Assembly: GCA_035523875.1 (NCBI GenBank)
Contig: DATKPY010000018.1
Span: forward strand, 62,001-126,000
Direction: 5' to 3'
From: JASHUC01 sp035523875
GTDB lineage: Bacteria; Pseudomonadota; Gammaproteobacteria; Steroidobacterales; Steroidobacteraceae
Length of the DNA stretch: 64,000 bases
Under the pieces are notes generated by a model. That model was not told where the DNA came from. It did no database searches and saw only the letters and a program-made list of their open reading frames with translations. Below, piece after piece: positions 42,223-50,664 of this stretch. Numbering within the stretch: position 1 is the first letter of the stretch; each line of letters opens with the position of its first letter. The position numbers were made by a program, and so were the translations under genes.

Positions 42223-43711
42223 TCGCCGCGAGCAGCTGGTCGGCGCGGATCGGCTTGCTCGCGACCTGCACGCGCGGATCGGGCTCCAGCCCGCGGATCA
42301 TCGAGGAGGTATCGCCCGTGACCAGGATCGCCCTCAGATCCGGGCCGGCGATCCCGCGTACGGCGTTGATCACATCGATGCCGGTCTCGCCGTCGTTCAG
42401 ATGATAGTCGGTGATCAGCAGGTCGATCGCCGGATCCTCGCGCGCCTTCTCGGTCGCCTCGGGGACCGAGGCGGCGGAGACCACGCGGTAGCCTTCCACG
42501 CGCAGCAGCATCGCGGTCGCATCGCGCACTCCCATGTCATCATCGACGAGCAGGATGCACGAGGCGGAGCTGGGGCGTTGCGCCGTCGCAGACTCCGGCG
42601 TGCCGGCTCTGAGCGGCGGGCGCTCGGACCTGCCGGCCGGCAGCTCGAGCGCGAAAACCGATCCGCTGCCGACGGTGGAGCGGACGTCGAGCCGCAACCC
42701 GAGCAGATTCACCAGTCGGCGCACGATGCTCAAGCCAAGACCGTATCCGTCTCGCGTGGTGTTGCTTGCCACGCCGATCTGATAGAACTCGTCGTAGATG
42801 TAGGGCAGCTGGTCTTCCGGTATGCCGACCCCCGTATCGATGACCTCGACGTGGACGGCGGCCGGCAGGGCGGCGCACCGCAGCTCGACCGAGCCACGGC
42901 GGGTGTACTTGATCGCGTTCGCGACCAGGTTGCGCAGAATCTGCCCGACGAGCGAGGGATCGGAATGCACGCACTCGTGCGCCGACACCACCTTGAACTC
43001 CAGGCCCTTGCTGATGGCGAGATTGGCGAAATCCGTGCGCAGCTCCTCGAACAGCTCCCCGACGATGAAATCGGTCGGGTCCGGCTGAATGGCGCCGGAT
43101 TCGAGCTTGCTGATGTCGAGCAGTGCGTTGAGCAGCCGCGACATGGCATCGATCGCCCGACCCTGATGCTCGACCGCCTCACGCGCGGTCGGCTCGGTGA
43201 TCAATCGGGTGAGGGTGCCGTTGAGGAGCGAGAGCGTCTGCAGAGGCTGGCGCAGGTCGTGACTGGCGGTCGCGAGAAAGCGGCTCTTGGCCTGGTTCGC
43301 GCGGTCGGCGAGCTCGCGGGCCTGGGTGAGCTCGACCTGGATCCTCTTGCGCTCGGTCACATCGCGAATCGCGGCCGCGACGAGCAGCCGCTCGCCGTCA
43401 TTGATCGGACTCAGGCTGATCTCGACGGGCCGCTCCGTGCCGTCCTTGTGCAGCCCATAGAGATCGAGGTCGACCCCCATCGGCCGCACCCGCGCGCTGT
43501 CGGTGTACTTGCGCCGATGGTCGAGGTGAATCGTGCGGAAACGCTCCGGAAGCAGGCACTCGATCTTGCATCCGACGAGATCCTGCGGCGCGTAGCCGAA
43601 CAGGGCCGCCACTTGCTGGCTCGCGAATACGATGCCGCCGGAGCGATCCACTATCACGATCGCATCCGGTGCCGATTCGAGAACGTTGCTCAGGAGTTCG
43701 GTCGACAGCAT
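42200..43711 (-). CDS. Hybrid sensor histidine kinase (PAS-HisKA-HATPase-REC)
   Basis: This cytoplasmic protein of about 503 residues has one PAS domain (residues 5-125), a dimerisation domain with SHDLRQPLQ and His151, an ATPase domain with N-box NLVANAIKYT (Asn265) and GYGLGLSIV, and a C-terminal receiver with Asp435 in LLITDYH. No membrane segment is present, so it senses an internal cue; the PAS ligand (haem, flavin or other) cannot be read from sequence. The ATG at 43711 was chosen because the PAS begins directly after it. It lies 86 bp after the FixJ-like gene on the same strand. Confidence 0.88.
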   Translation of the reverse strand: MLSTELLSNVLESAPDAIVIVDRSGGIVFASQQVAALFGYAPQDLVGCKIECLLPERFRTIHLDHRRKYTDSARVRPMGVDLDLYGLHKDGTERPVEISLSPINDGERLLVAAAIRDVTERKRIQVELTQARELADRANQAKSRFLATASHDLRQPLQTLSLLNGTLTRLITEPTAREAVEHQGRAIDAMSRLLNALLDISKLESGAIQPDPTDFIVGELFEELRTDFANLAISKGLEFKVVSAHECVHSDPSLVGQILRNLVANAIKYTRRGSVELRCAALPAAVHVEVIDTGVGIPEDQLPYIYDEFYQIGVASNTTRDGYGLGLSIVRRLVNLLGLRLDVRSTVGSGSVFALELPAGRSERPPLRAGTPESATAQRPSSASCILLVDDDMGVRDATAMLLRVEGYRVVSAASVPEATEKAREDPAIDLLITDYHLNDGETGIDVINAVRGIAGPDLRAILVTGDTSSMIRGLEPDPRVQVASKPIRADQLLAAIKSLLGR

Positions 43712-43797
43712 CGTCGGGCATGGACCGCGCGAGGACCATTCCGCGCTGCGCCATGATACGCACACCCAGCGTGGGTGCCAATCGGCCGGTGTTCGCC

Positions 43798-44454
43798 CTA
43801 GAGCTTGCCCGGGCGGCTCGGCACGGCAGCGCCCGCCGCGGAATCCTCGCCCTGGTCCATGACCATGCGCACGAGCTGCGCCAAGGAGGCGGCGCCGCTC
43901 TTCTCCATCACGCGGGCCCGATGGATCTCGACCGTGCGCTGGCTCACCCCGAGCTCGGCGGCCATGACCTTGTTCGCCTTCCCCTTGGTCATGAGCGCGA
44001 GCACCTCGCGCTCGCGCGGCGTGAGGGTCTCGAAGCGCTCGCGAATGCGCTCGTGCTCCCTCAGCGCGGAGCGCGCCTTCGCATCCTTGGCGAGCGCGCG
44101 CTGAATGCGGTCGATGAGATCCTGGTCGCGGAACGGCTTCTGCAGGAAGTCGAAGGCGCCGTGCTGCATGGCCTCGACCGCCATCGGGATATCGCCGTGC
44201 CCGGTGATGAAGATGACCGGAATGATCGCGCCGCGCAGATTCAGATGCTGCTGCAGCTCGAGTCCGCTCATCGCCGGCATGCGCACGTCGAGCACCAGAC
44301 AGCCCGGCTGATGGGGCTGATAGCTCGCGAGGAATTCGCTCGCCGAGGACATCGTCTGCGTTGGAAGCCCGACCGATTTCAACAGGAAACGAAGCGAGTT
44401 GCGGACCGCCTCGTCGTCGTCGACCACGAACACCGTCGGTGTCGGCTCTTTCAT
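43798..44454 (-). CDS. FixJ/NarL-type response regulator
   Basis: This 218-residue protein has a receiver domain with phospho-acceptor Asp56 in LVLDVRMPAMSG and Lys106 in FDFLQKPF. A LuxR-type helix-turn-helix near 144-205 (LTPREREVLALMTKGKANKVMAAELGVS) follows. FixJ-type regulators activate genes in response to oxygen or redox kinases. The start lies seven bases after the stop of the histidine kinase, so they form an operon. It is the best candidate to bind the recurrent island motif, one copy of which is in its own operon promoter. Confidence 0.93.
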   Translation of the reverse strand: MKEPTPTVFVVDDDEAVRNSLRFLLKSVGLPTQTMSSASEFLASYQPHQPGCLVLDVRMPAMSGLELQQHLNLRGAIIPVIFITGHGDIPMAVEAMQHGAFDFLQKPFRDQDLIDRIQRALAKDAKARSALREHERIRERFETLTPREREVLALMTKGKANKVMAAELGVSQRTVEIHRARVMEKSGAASLAQLVRMVMDQGEDSAAGAAVPSRPGKL

Positions 44455-44461
44455 TGACGAA

Positions 44462-45232
44462 TCACTCCGCGGCCTCGGTGGGGAGGCGGATGTAGAAGCA
44501 CGCCCCGCACGGGCGGTTGGGGTGATGCCCGAGCGTTCCGCCGTGCGCCCGCACGACGGTGTTGCTGATCGGAAGCCCGAGGCCCGTGCCGTTCTGCTTC
44601 GTGGAGAAGAACGGGTCGAACAACCGCTCGAGCGCCTCCCGGGAAAGCCCCGGGCCATTGTCGCACACCGCAATCTCGATTTGACCTGCCTCCGTGGCGC
44701 TCGTGCGCAGGGTCACCGTGCGGCTCGCCGGATCCGTCGCGGACAGGGCTTCGAGGCTGTTGCGCACCAGATTGAGGAGGACGTGCTGCATCTGGACCCG
44801 ATCGACCGCGACCGCCGCCAAGTCCTCGCCGAGCTCGAGGATCAGACGCGCGCGATGCACGCGCGCGTCCGCCTGCATGAGGCCGAGGATCTCGGTCACG
44901 ACCGAGTTCACATCCGTCGGGAGACGCTCGACGGGCACATTGCGCGCGAGACTGCGCAGGCGATGGATGATCTCGCCCGCCCGCACCGCCTGCGAGGCGA
45001 TCTCGCGTAACGCCTGGCGCATCTCCTGGAGGTCGCTGTCCGGCCGTCCGAGCAGCCGCTCGCAGGCTTGCGCATAGTTGGCGATCGCCGTGAGCGGCTG
45101 ATTGAGCTCGTGCGCGATGCCTGCGGCCATCTCCCCGATCGTGGCCAACCGCGAGACGTGCAGCATTCTTCCTTGCAGGGCGCCGGCGCCGTCGAAATGC
45201 GGCTCGCTGGAAGACGCGGAAGACTCGGTCAT
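44462..45232 (-). CDS. FixL-like sensor histidine kinase without a visible sensor domain
   Basis: This 256-residue soluble kinase core has only about 25 residues before the H-box (SRLATIGEMAAGIAHELNQPL, His41). N-box LLNLVRNSLEAL (Asn157), DNGPGLS and GTGLGLPIS follow. Such FixL/DctB-like cores normally follow PAS or membrane domains, absent here. The neighbouring hybrid kinase may supply sensing. GGAG lies five bases before the ATG. It is the first gene of the kinase/regulator operon. Confidence 0.92.
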   Translation of the reverse strand: MTESSASSSEPHFDGAGALQGRMLHVSRLATIGEMAAGIAHELNQPLTAIANYAQACERLLGRPDSDLQEMRQALREIASQAVRAGEIIHRLRSLARNVPVERLPTDVNSVVTEILGLMQADARVHRARLILELGEDLAAVAVDRVQMQHVLLNLVRNSLEALSATDPASRTVTLRTSATEAGQIEIAVCDNGPGLSREALERLFDPFFSTKQNGTGLGLPISNTVVRAHGGTLGHHPNRPCGACFYIRLPTEAAE

Positions 45233-45257
45233 GAAGGCTCCGTCGATAGCCGATTAA

Positions 45258-45263
45258 ATAGTA
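45258..45263 (-). promoter_or_regulatory. -10 element of the histidine kinase/response regulator operon
   Basis: The lower strand reads TACTAT in an AT-rich patch 26 bp before the ATG, identical to the -10 of the TPR gene. It lies 34.5 bp from the centre of the island motif at 45288-45302; there is no recognisable -35. Confidence 0.6.
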
Positions 45264-45287
45264 TGGGCTCGGTTCCGTGGGAGTCGT

Positions 45288-45302
45288 TACGTATGTTCCG
45301 CA
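45288..45302. promoter_or_regulatory. Island motif in the promoter of the FixL/FixJ-like operon
   Basis: The lower strand reads TGCGGAACATACGTA, 11 of 13 fixed positions. The upper strand TACGTATGTTCCG also resembles the published FixJ target TAMGTAGTTTCCC. The position suggests autoregulation, and the site also borders the ligA promoter. Confidence 0.6.
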
Positions 45303-45303
45303 A

Positions 45304-45321
45304 CTAGGTAGAACTACCTAG
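45304..45321. promoter_or_regulatory. Perfect 18 bp palindrome upstream of ligA
   Basis: CTAGGTAGAACTACCTAG is an inverted repeat of 8 bp arms around AA, one base from the island motif. A possible rightward -10 (TAGAAC, 45309-45314) lies inside it, so a dimeric repressor or activator of ligAB could bind here. No cognate regulator gene is adjacent apart from the FixJ-like one. Confidence 0.55.
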
Positions 45322-45394
45322 CGTGCTGCGCGCATCCCCGAAGCCGCCGCGTGGCGCAACGGGCAAGCTTGAGCCGCATTCGAGGAGCACGACC

Positions 45395-45778
45395 ATGATA
45401 TCGCAAGCCGTTCCAAGCTCACCGCGCGCCACGCCCGTGGCGAGACAGCCCGTCTCGGGCACCGTGATGTTCGACGGTGAGGAGGCGCGCAAGGGCTATG
45501 CGCTCAACAAGATGTGCTACTCGTTCAACAGCGCGCAAAACCGGGCGGCATTCCTGGCCGACGAGGACGGCTACTGCGCGCGCTTCGGGCTCGATGCGCG
45601 TCAGCGCGACGCCGTCAGGCGGCGCGACGTGCTCTCGATGATCGCGGCCGGCGGCAACATCTACTACTTGGCGAAGCTCGCGGGGATCTTCGGGCTCGAC
45701 GTGCAGGACATCGGCGCGCAGCAGACCGGCATGTCCCTCGATGCGTTCAAGTCGCGGCTCATCGCAGAGGGGCGCTGA
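45395..45778 (+). CDS. ligA: Protocatechuate 4,5-dioxygenase alpha subunit
   Basis: This 127-residue protein matches LigA: YALNKMCYSFNSAQNRAAFLADEDGYCARFGLD, then GGNIYYLAKLAGIFGLDVQDIGAQQTGMS. The alpha subunit covers the active site of the beta subunit. GAGGAG precedes the ATG at 45395. ligB begins three bases after its stop, so both are cotranscribed. Related gallate or methylgallate dioxygenases fuse both parts; here they are separate. Confidence 0.92.
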   Translation: MISQAVPSSPRATPVARQPVSGTVMFDGEEARKGYALNKMCYSFNSAQNRAAFLADEDGYCARFGLDARQRDAVRRRDVLSMIAAGGNIYYLAKLAGIFGLDVQDIGAQQTGMSLDAFKSRLIAEGR

Positions 45779-45781
45779 ATC

Positions 45782-46639
45782 ATGGCAAGACTCCTGGGCG
45801 CGATCTGCACCTCGCACGTGCCGGCGATCGGCAAGGCGATCGCCCGCGGGCTCGAGCGCGAGCCGTACTGGCAGCCGTTCTTTCAGGGCTTCCCGCCCGT
45901 GCATGCCTGGCTCGAGGAGGTCCGCCCGGATGTGGCGGTCATCATCTACAACGACCATGGCCTCAACTTCTTCCTCGATAAGCTGCCCACGTTCGCGGTC
46001 GGCGCCGCGGCCCAGTACGCGAACGCCGATGAGGGTTGGGGGCTGCCCACCGTGGCCCCATTCCCAGGGGACGTGGAGCTCTCGTGGCACTTGATCGAGT
46101 CGCTGGTCGCAGCGGAATTCGACATCACCATGTGCCAGGAGATGCTGGTCGATCATGCGTTCGCCGTGCCGATGCAGCTGCTGTGGCCCACGCGCGAGGC
46201 GGGCGCTCGCCTCCGCTGGCCGGTGCGCACCGTGCCCGTGTGTGTGAATACCGTGCAGCATCCGCTGCCCTCGGCGCTGCGCTGCTACAAGCTCGGCCAG
46301 GCGATCGGGCGCGCGATCGAGTCGTACCCGGAGGATGCGCGCGTCGTCGTGATCGGCACCGGCGGGCTCTCCCACCAGCTCGACGGCACCCGCGCGGGCT
46401 TCATCAACAAGCGCTTCGACGAGCTCTGCATGGGAAAGCTCGTGAACGAGCCGGAGGCGCTCACGCGCTACTCCAACGCGGAGCTGGTCGAGCTCGCCGG
46501 CACGCAGGGCGTGGAGATTCTCATGTGGATCGCCGCCCGCGCGACGCTCGCGGGCCCCGTCACCGCGCGGCACCGCAATTACCACGTTCCGATCTCGAAC
46601 ACGGCAAGTGGACTGATGCTGCTCGAGCAAGCCGCGTAG
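45782..46639 (+). CDS. ligB: Protocatechuate 4,5-dioxygenase beta subunit
   Basis: This 285-residue catalytic subunit has the extradiol ligands expected of LigB: His12 in CTSHVP, His59 in YNDHG and Glu245 in TQGVEILMW. His198 in GGLSHQL acts as the catalytic base. It opens protocatechuate (or a close catechol) by meta cleavage with Fe(II) and oxygen. The rest of the pathway (ligC, I, J, K) is not in the window, so the true substrate is open. Confidence 0.92.
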   Translation: MARLLGAICTSHVPAIGKAIARGLEREPYWQPFFQGFPPVHAWLEEVRPDVAVIIYNDHGLNFFLDKLPTFAVGAAAQYANADEGWGLPTVAPFPGDVELSWHLIESLVAAEFDITMCQEMLVDHAFAVPMQLLWPTREAGARLRWPVRTVPVCVNTVQHPLPSALRCYKLGQAIGRAIESYPEDARVVVIGTGGLSHQLDGTRAGFINKRFDELCMGKLVNEPEALTRYSNAELVELAGTQGVEILMWIAARATLAGPVTARHRNYHVPISNTASGLMLLEQAA

Positions 46640-46647
46640 CGGCCCGC

Positions 46648-48300
46648 TCAATCGCTGCGCGGCGTGCGACCGCGCAGGATCGCCTCGGGGTGACGGCTCA
46701 GAAAGTCCGCGAGATCGCGTATCGAGCGGGCGGCGTCGGTCATCTCGCGCGTCATCCCCGGTAGATCGAGACTGCCGCGCCCATTTGCGCCGAGCAGCGC
46801 GCCGGCGGCATCCGCGGTACGCTGCGCCGCCTCCGAGGTGGCGCGCAGGCTCGCGATGAGAGCCTGCGTCTGCGGCTCGAGCGCTTGGCTCATCCGATCG
46901 AGGTGGCTCAGCGTCTCATCGAGCTCCGTGAGCGCCTGGCGCAGCTGCGGTCCGGCGGTCGCCTGATCGAGGTGATGGACCGTGCTTTGCAGCTCCCCCA
47001 GGATCTCGTTGATGTCCGTCGCCGGGGCCGAGGGCAGCTCGGCGATGCCGGCGATCGTCCGGATCCGTGCGGGTGTGGTCCCGGAGACCATATCGAGCGA
47101 GACGAGCTTCTGTCCGGTGAGCAGGCTCGCCGAGAGAATCTGCGCCCGCAGTCCCTGCGCCACGAGCCGCGCGAGGCCCGCGCCGACGGCGGCGGCGTGC
47201 GCTTCCGGCTCGGAGGCGGGAATTCCCGGGACGCTCACCACGCTCGGATCGAGGGCGAGGGTCGCCTCGGTGTAGAGCGCACGCTGCCTCGGGTCGTAGA
47301 CCAGGCGGGTCTGGGTCACCTCGCCGATCTCCGTGCCTTCGAGCTCGACGACGCTGCCCGGGCCGATCCCGCCGGCGTTGCGCGTGAATGCGACGTGGTA
47401 GAAGAGGGGTGTGCCGCTCGGATACCGGAACGCCTCGCTGCGGCTCGCGTAGAGCTCGAAGTGGGCATTGCTCGGGCTCGGCGCGCTCTTGATCGCCCAC
47501 GAGGGGGTCTCGAAGGCGACGCCGCCGGCGAGCAGCTGCTGCCAGGAGCTCAGCTGCACGCGCAGACCCTGCGAGCCCGCCGTGAGGTCGATGCCGCCCT
47601 CGGTCCAGAAGCGCGTCTGCGCATGCACCAGGCGGTCGTACGGAGCGCGAATGAATGCGAACACGCGCACCTGCCGCTCGGTGGCGGTGAGCTCGGATCC
47701 CTCGATCTCCCCCACGTCGAGACCGTGGTAGGTGAGCGGCGCCCCGGGGAGGAGCGCGCTCACATCCGGCGTGAGCAGCGTGAAGGAGCGTCCCTGCGTA
47801 TCGGGCTGCAGCAGCGGCGGCTCGGCGAGACCGATGAAATGACGCTGCGCTGCGCCGCTCCCCGGAAACATCTCGATGTAGGCGCCGGAGATGAGGGTTG
47901 CGAGCCCGGTGATGCCCTGCGCCCCGACGCGCGGCTGCACGATCCAGAAGCGCGCGCCGTCGGCCAGGTACGGCTCGACCGTGCGCACCATCCGCGCGTG
48001 CACCACCACGTGCGACATGTCGCGCGTGAGCTCGATCGCCTCCACTCGGCCGACCTCGACGCCCTTGTACCTGATCGAGGTCTGTCCGGGCGTGAGCGCG
48101 CTTGCATCCTTGAAGTCGAGCGTGATCTGCGGGCCGCGCTCCGCGAGACCGCGCCACGCGAGCCACAGCACGACCGTCGCCGCGATGACCGGAGCGAGCC
48201 ACACCCAGGACAGCCAGCGGCGCGGCCGCACGCGGGCGGGCTCGTGCGGGCGATCGCCCGGCTCCGCCTGCGGCTCGATCGGCGCGTGCTCCTCGCTCAC
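46648..48300 (-). CDS. pqiB: PqiB-like MCE-domain lipid transport protein
   Basis: This 550-residue protein has an N-terminal membrane helix (LSWVWLAPVIAATVVLWLAW), three MCE domains (first with ITLDFKDASALTPGQTSIRYKGVEVGRV) and a long C-terminal helix. PqiB forms a periplasm-spanning tube for lipid traffic between membranes. It starts at GTG overlapping the pqiA stop by four bases. No pqiC gene follows; the next gene is the convergent ligB. Confidence 0.9.
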   Translation of the reverse strand: MSEEHAPIEPQAEPGDRPHEPARVRPRRWLSWVWLAPVIAATVVLWLAWRGLAERGPQITLDFKDASALTPGQTSIRYKGVEVGRVEAIELTRDMSHVVVHARMVRTVEPYLADGARFWIVQPRVGAQGITGLATLISGAYIEMFPGSGAAQRHFIGLAEPPLLQPDTQGRSFTLLTPDVSALLPGAPLTYHGLDVGEIEGSELTATERQVRVFAFIRAPYDRLVHAQTRFWTEGGIDLTAGSQGLRVQLSSWQQLLAGGVAFETPSWAIKSAPSPSNAHFELYASRSEAFRYPSGTPLFYHVAFTRNAGGIGPGSVVELEGTEIGEVTQTRLVYDPRQRALYTEATLALDPSVVSVPGIPASEPEAHAAAVGAGLARLVAQGLRAQILSASLLTGQKLVSLDMVSGTTPARIRTIAGIAELPSAPATDINEILGELQSTVHHLDQATAGPQLRQALTELDETLSHLDRMSQALEPQTQALIASLRATSEAAQRTADAAGALLGANGRGSLDLPGMTREMTDAARSIRDLADFLSRHPEAILRGRTPRSD

Positions 48301-49586
48301 CGGCTCTCCCTCGCCGCGTCCCACATCAGGCGGCTGTCGAAGCTCTTGGCGGCGATCATGGTGAGGACCACGACCGCCGCGAACGCCACCATACCGTCAT
48401 CGGCGCGAACGTGCATCAGAGCGCCGAACTGCACCAGCGCGACCAGGATCGAGGCCATGAACACATCGATGTTCGACCAGCGCCCGACGGCATCGACTGC
48501 ACGGTGCAGCCGCGTACGCAGGGGCAGCAGCCACGCCGAGCGGCGCTGCGTGAGCACTAGATTGCAGGTGAGGGCGGAGAGCTTCATGAGCGGAATCAGC
48601 ACGCTCGCGACGAACACGATCACGGCGAGCGGCCAGAGCCCAAAGCGCACGAGCTCCTCGACCCCGCCCAGGATCGTGTTCGGCTGGTCGCGTCCGAAGC
48701 GCTCCAGGGAAAGCACCGGCAGGAGGTTCGCAGGGATGTAGAGCAGAAACCCCGCGATGATCAAGGCCCAAGTGCGCTCGAGCGCCGCGGGCTTGCGTCG
48801 GGCGAGCCGGCTGTCGCAGCGCGCGCAGCGCTCCCCGTCCTGTGCCGCAGGGTGCAACAGATCGCACACGTCGCAGGCGATGGCGACGGCGGGCGCGCGC
48901 GCGGGTGCGGCCAGGGGCGCGAGGCGCTGCGCGTCCTTCGCGACCGGCAGCACCGCCCAGACGCTGCGCTCGTCGAGCTCCGCATCGAGCAGCAGCAGGC
49001 ACAGCGTCGTTGCGATCAGGCACCAGCCCCCCGGACCCACGCTCACGATCGCGACCTGCCCGACGCGGCTGTAGGCTACGCATGCCCCGAGCAGGTACAC
49101 CTCCGTCATGGTCCAGGGCCGCAGCGCGAGCGCCCAGCGGAACAGCCGCCCGAGCAGACGCGTGCGCGTGTGCGTGGTGCGCACACCCACGAGCACCCCG
49201 GTGATCAGCGCGAGATAGGTCGAAGGGACGAGAATGCTGAACGCAAGGACAACGCCGGCGAGCAGAGGAAATCCACCGCTCCAGAGCGCCGTCACCCCGT
49301 CAGCGAGCGCGCTGTCGCGGATCGCCCCGGCGGAGGACACGGTGAAGAGGTTCGCGAGGCAGGCGGGCGGCCACAGCAGCAACGCGGCCGCGGCGAGCGC
49401 CAGCGCCGCGGCGATGCCGCCGAGCGCAGGTCGCGCGAGCGTGCGGCCGCAGCGACGGCACTCGGCTCGCGCGCCCGGCGGCACGGGCGGCAACAGCTGA
49501 GCGAGTCCGCAATCCGGGCAGGCGATGCCCTCGGAGGAGAGGTGCGCGAGGGGCTCAACCGGGCGTTGCGGCAACGGAGCGCGCAT
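48297..49586 (-). CDS. pqiA: PqiA-like membrane protein
   Basis: This protein of about 429 residues has two PqiA modules, each with a zinc-ribbon cysteine pair set (CPDCG...CRRCG and CDVCD...CARCD) and four membrane helices. It is the inner-membrane partner of PqiB. ATG 49586 is chosen; a GTG at 49619 is possible. Either start overlaps the ferredoxin reductase gene, which suggests cotranscription with the upstream sulfur genes. Confidence 0.9.
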   Translation of the reverse strand: MRAPLPQRPVEPLAHLSSEGIACPDCGLAQLLPPVPPGARAECRRCGRTLARPALGGIAAALALAAAALLLWPPACLANLFTVSSAGAIRDSALADGVTALWSGGFPLLAGVVLAFSILVPSTYLALITGVLVGVRTTHTRTRLLGRLFRWALALRPWTMTEVYLLGACVAYSRVGQVAIVSVGPGGWCLIATTLCLLLLDAELDERSVWAVLPVAKDAQRLAPLAAPARAPAVAIACDVCDLLHPAAQDGERCARCDSRLARRKPAALERTWALIIAGFLLYIPANLLPVLSLERFGRDQPNTILGGVEELVRFGLWPLAVIVFVASVLIPLMKLSALTCNLVLTQRRSAWLLPLRTRLHRAVDAVGRWSNIDVFMASILVALVQFGALMHVRADDGMVAFAAVVVLTMIAAKSFDSRLMWDAARESR

Positions 49587-50664
49587 CGCCACGACGGTCT
49601 TCGAGCTCGCTCTGGGCACCGACGCCCAAGCGTTTCTGCAGCAGCGGGCTCGTGGTGGTGTACTGCAGGTGCACCTTCTCGCCCGGCGCCAGGTATTCGC
49701 GCACGGCGAACGCGGCGAGCGCCGCCTCGTGGAAGCCGGAGAGGATCAGCTTCTTCTTGCCCGGATAGTCGTTGATGTCTCCGACGGCAAAGATCCCCGG
49801 CGAGCTCGTCTGGAAACGCGCGGTGTCGACGCGAAGCGTGCGCCGGTGGAGCTCGAGTCCCCACTCGGCGATGGGGCCGAGCTTGGGGTGGAGGCCCCAG
49901 AAGACGAGCAGCTGATCGAGCGAAACCGTGCGCGTGACGCCGTCGCGCGCGACCACCCTCACTCCGTGGAGGCGTCCGTCCCGCTCGACGAGCGACTGCA
50001 CCTGCCCCTCGATGTAATCGAGCCGCCCTTCCTCGCGCAGCGCGAGCATGCGCTTCACGGAGACCGGTGCCGCGCGAAACTCGCTGCGCCGGTGGATGAG
50101 CACGACGCTGCGCGCCGAGTGGACGAGCTCGAGCGTCCAGTCGAGCGCCGAGTCTCCTCCGCCCAGAATGACGAGCTCCTTGTCGGCGAACAGCGCGGCG
50201 TCGCGCACGCGGTAGTGAACCGACTCGCCCTCATGCCGCTCGGCGCCCTCGAGCGCGAGCCGGCGCGGCTGGAACGAGCCCACCCCGCCGGCCACGATCA
50301 CGGCGCCCGCATCGAAGCGCGTGCCGCGGCTCGTGACCACATCGAAGCGCCGGTCCGCGCGCGGTGTGATCTCGGTCACCTCCTGCCCGAGGTGCATGCC
50401 GGCGGCGAAGGGCCGGATCTGCTCGAGCAGGCGCTCGATGAGCTCCTTCGCCGAGCACACCGGGATCGCCGGGATGTCGTAGATCGGTTTCTCGGGGTAG
50501 AGCTCCGTGCACTGGCCGCCGACTTGCGGCAGCGAATCGACCACCTCGGCGCGCAGCCCGAGGAGCCCCAGCTCGAACACCTGGAACAGACCGACGGGAC
50601 CCGCGCCCACGATCACCACGTCGGTGACGGTGGCCAGTTTGGAACGCTCAAGCGACAAGGACAT
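49555..50664 (-). CDS. Ferredoxin/flavodoxin-NADP reductase (thioredoxin-reductase-like)
   Basis: This 369-residue flavoprotein has FAD motif VIVGAGPVGLFQVFELGLLG, NADPH motif LVILGGGDSALDW and GIFAVGDINDYPGKKKLILSGFHEAA. There is no CxxC redox pair, which marks the YumC-type ferredoxin reductase rather than thioredoxin reductase. It follows the cysteine synthase gene with a 17 bp overlap. In this context it may pass electrons through ferredoxin to the siroheme sulfite reductase; no cysJ is present in the window. Confidence 0.88.
   Translation of the reverse strand: MSLSLERSKLATVTDVVIVGAGPVGLFQVFELGLLGLRAEVVDSLPQVGGQCTELYPEKPIYDIPAIPVCSAKELIERLLEQIRPFAAGMHLGQEVTEITPRADRRFDVVTSRGTRFDAGAVIVAGGVGSFQPRRLALEGAERHEGESVHYRVRDAALFADKELVILGGGDSALDWTLELVHSARSVVLIHRRSEFRAAPVSVKRMLALREEGRLDYIEGQVQSLVERDGRLHGVRVVARDGVTRTVSLDQLLVFWGLHPKLGPIAEWGLELHRRTLRVDTARFQTSSPGIFAVGDINDYPGKKKLILSGFHEAALAAFAVREYLAPGEKVHLQYTTTSPLLQKRLGVGAQSELEDRRGDARSVAATPG

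Noticed and set aside
43747..43762. TGCGCCATGATACGCA upstream of the hybrid kinase gene
   Set aside because: It has the TGCG and TACGCA ends but one extra base and no purine block; the -10 at the expected distance is poor and too near the start codon.
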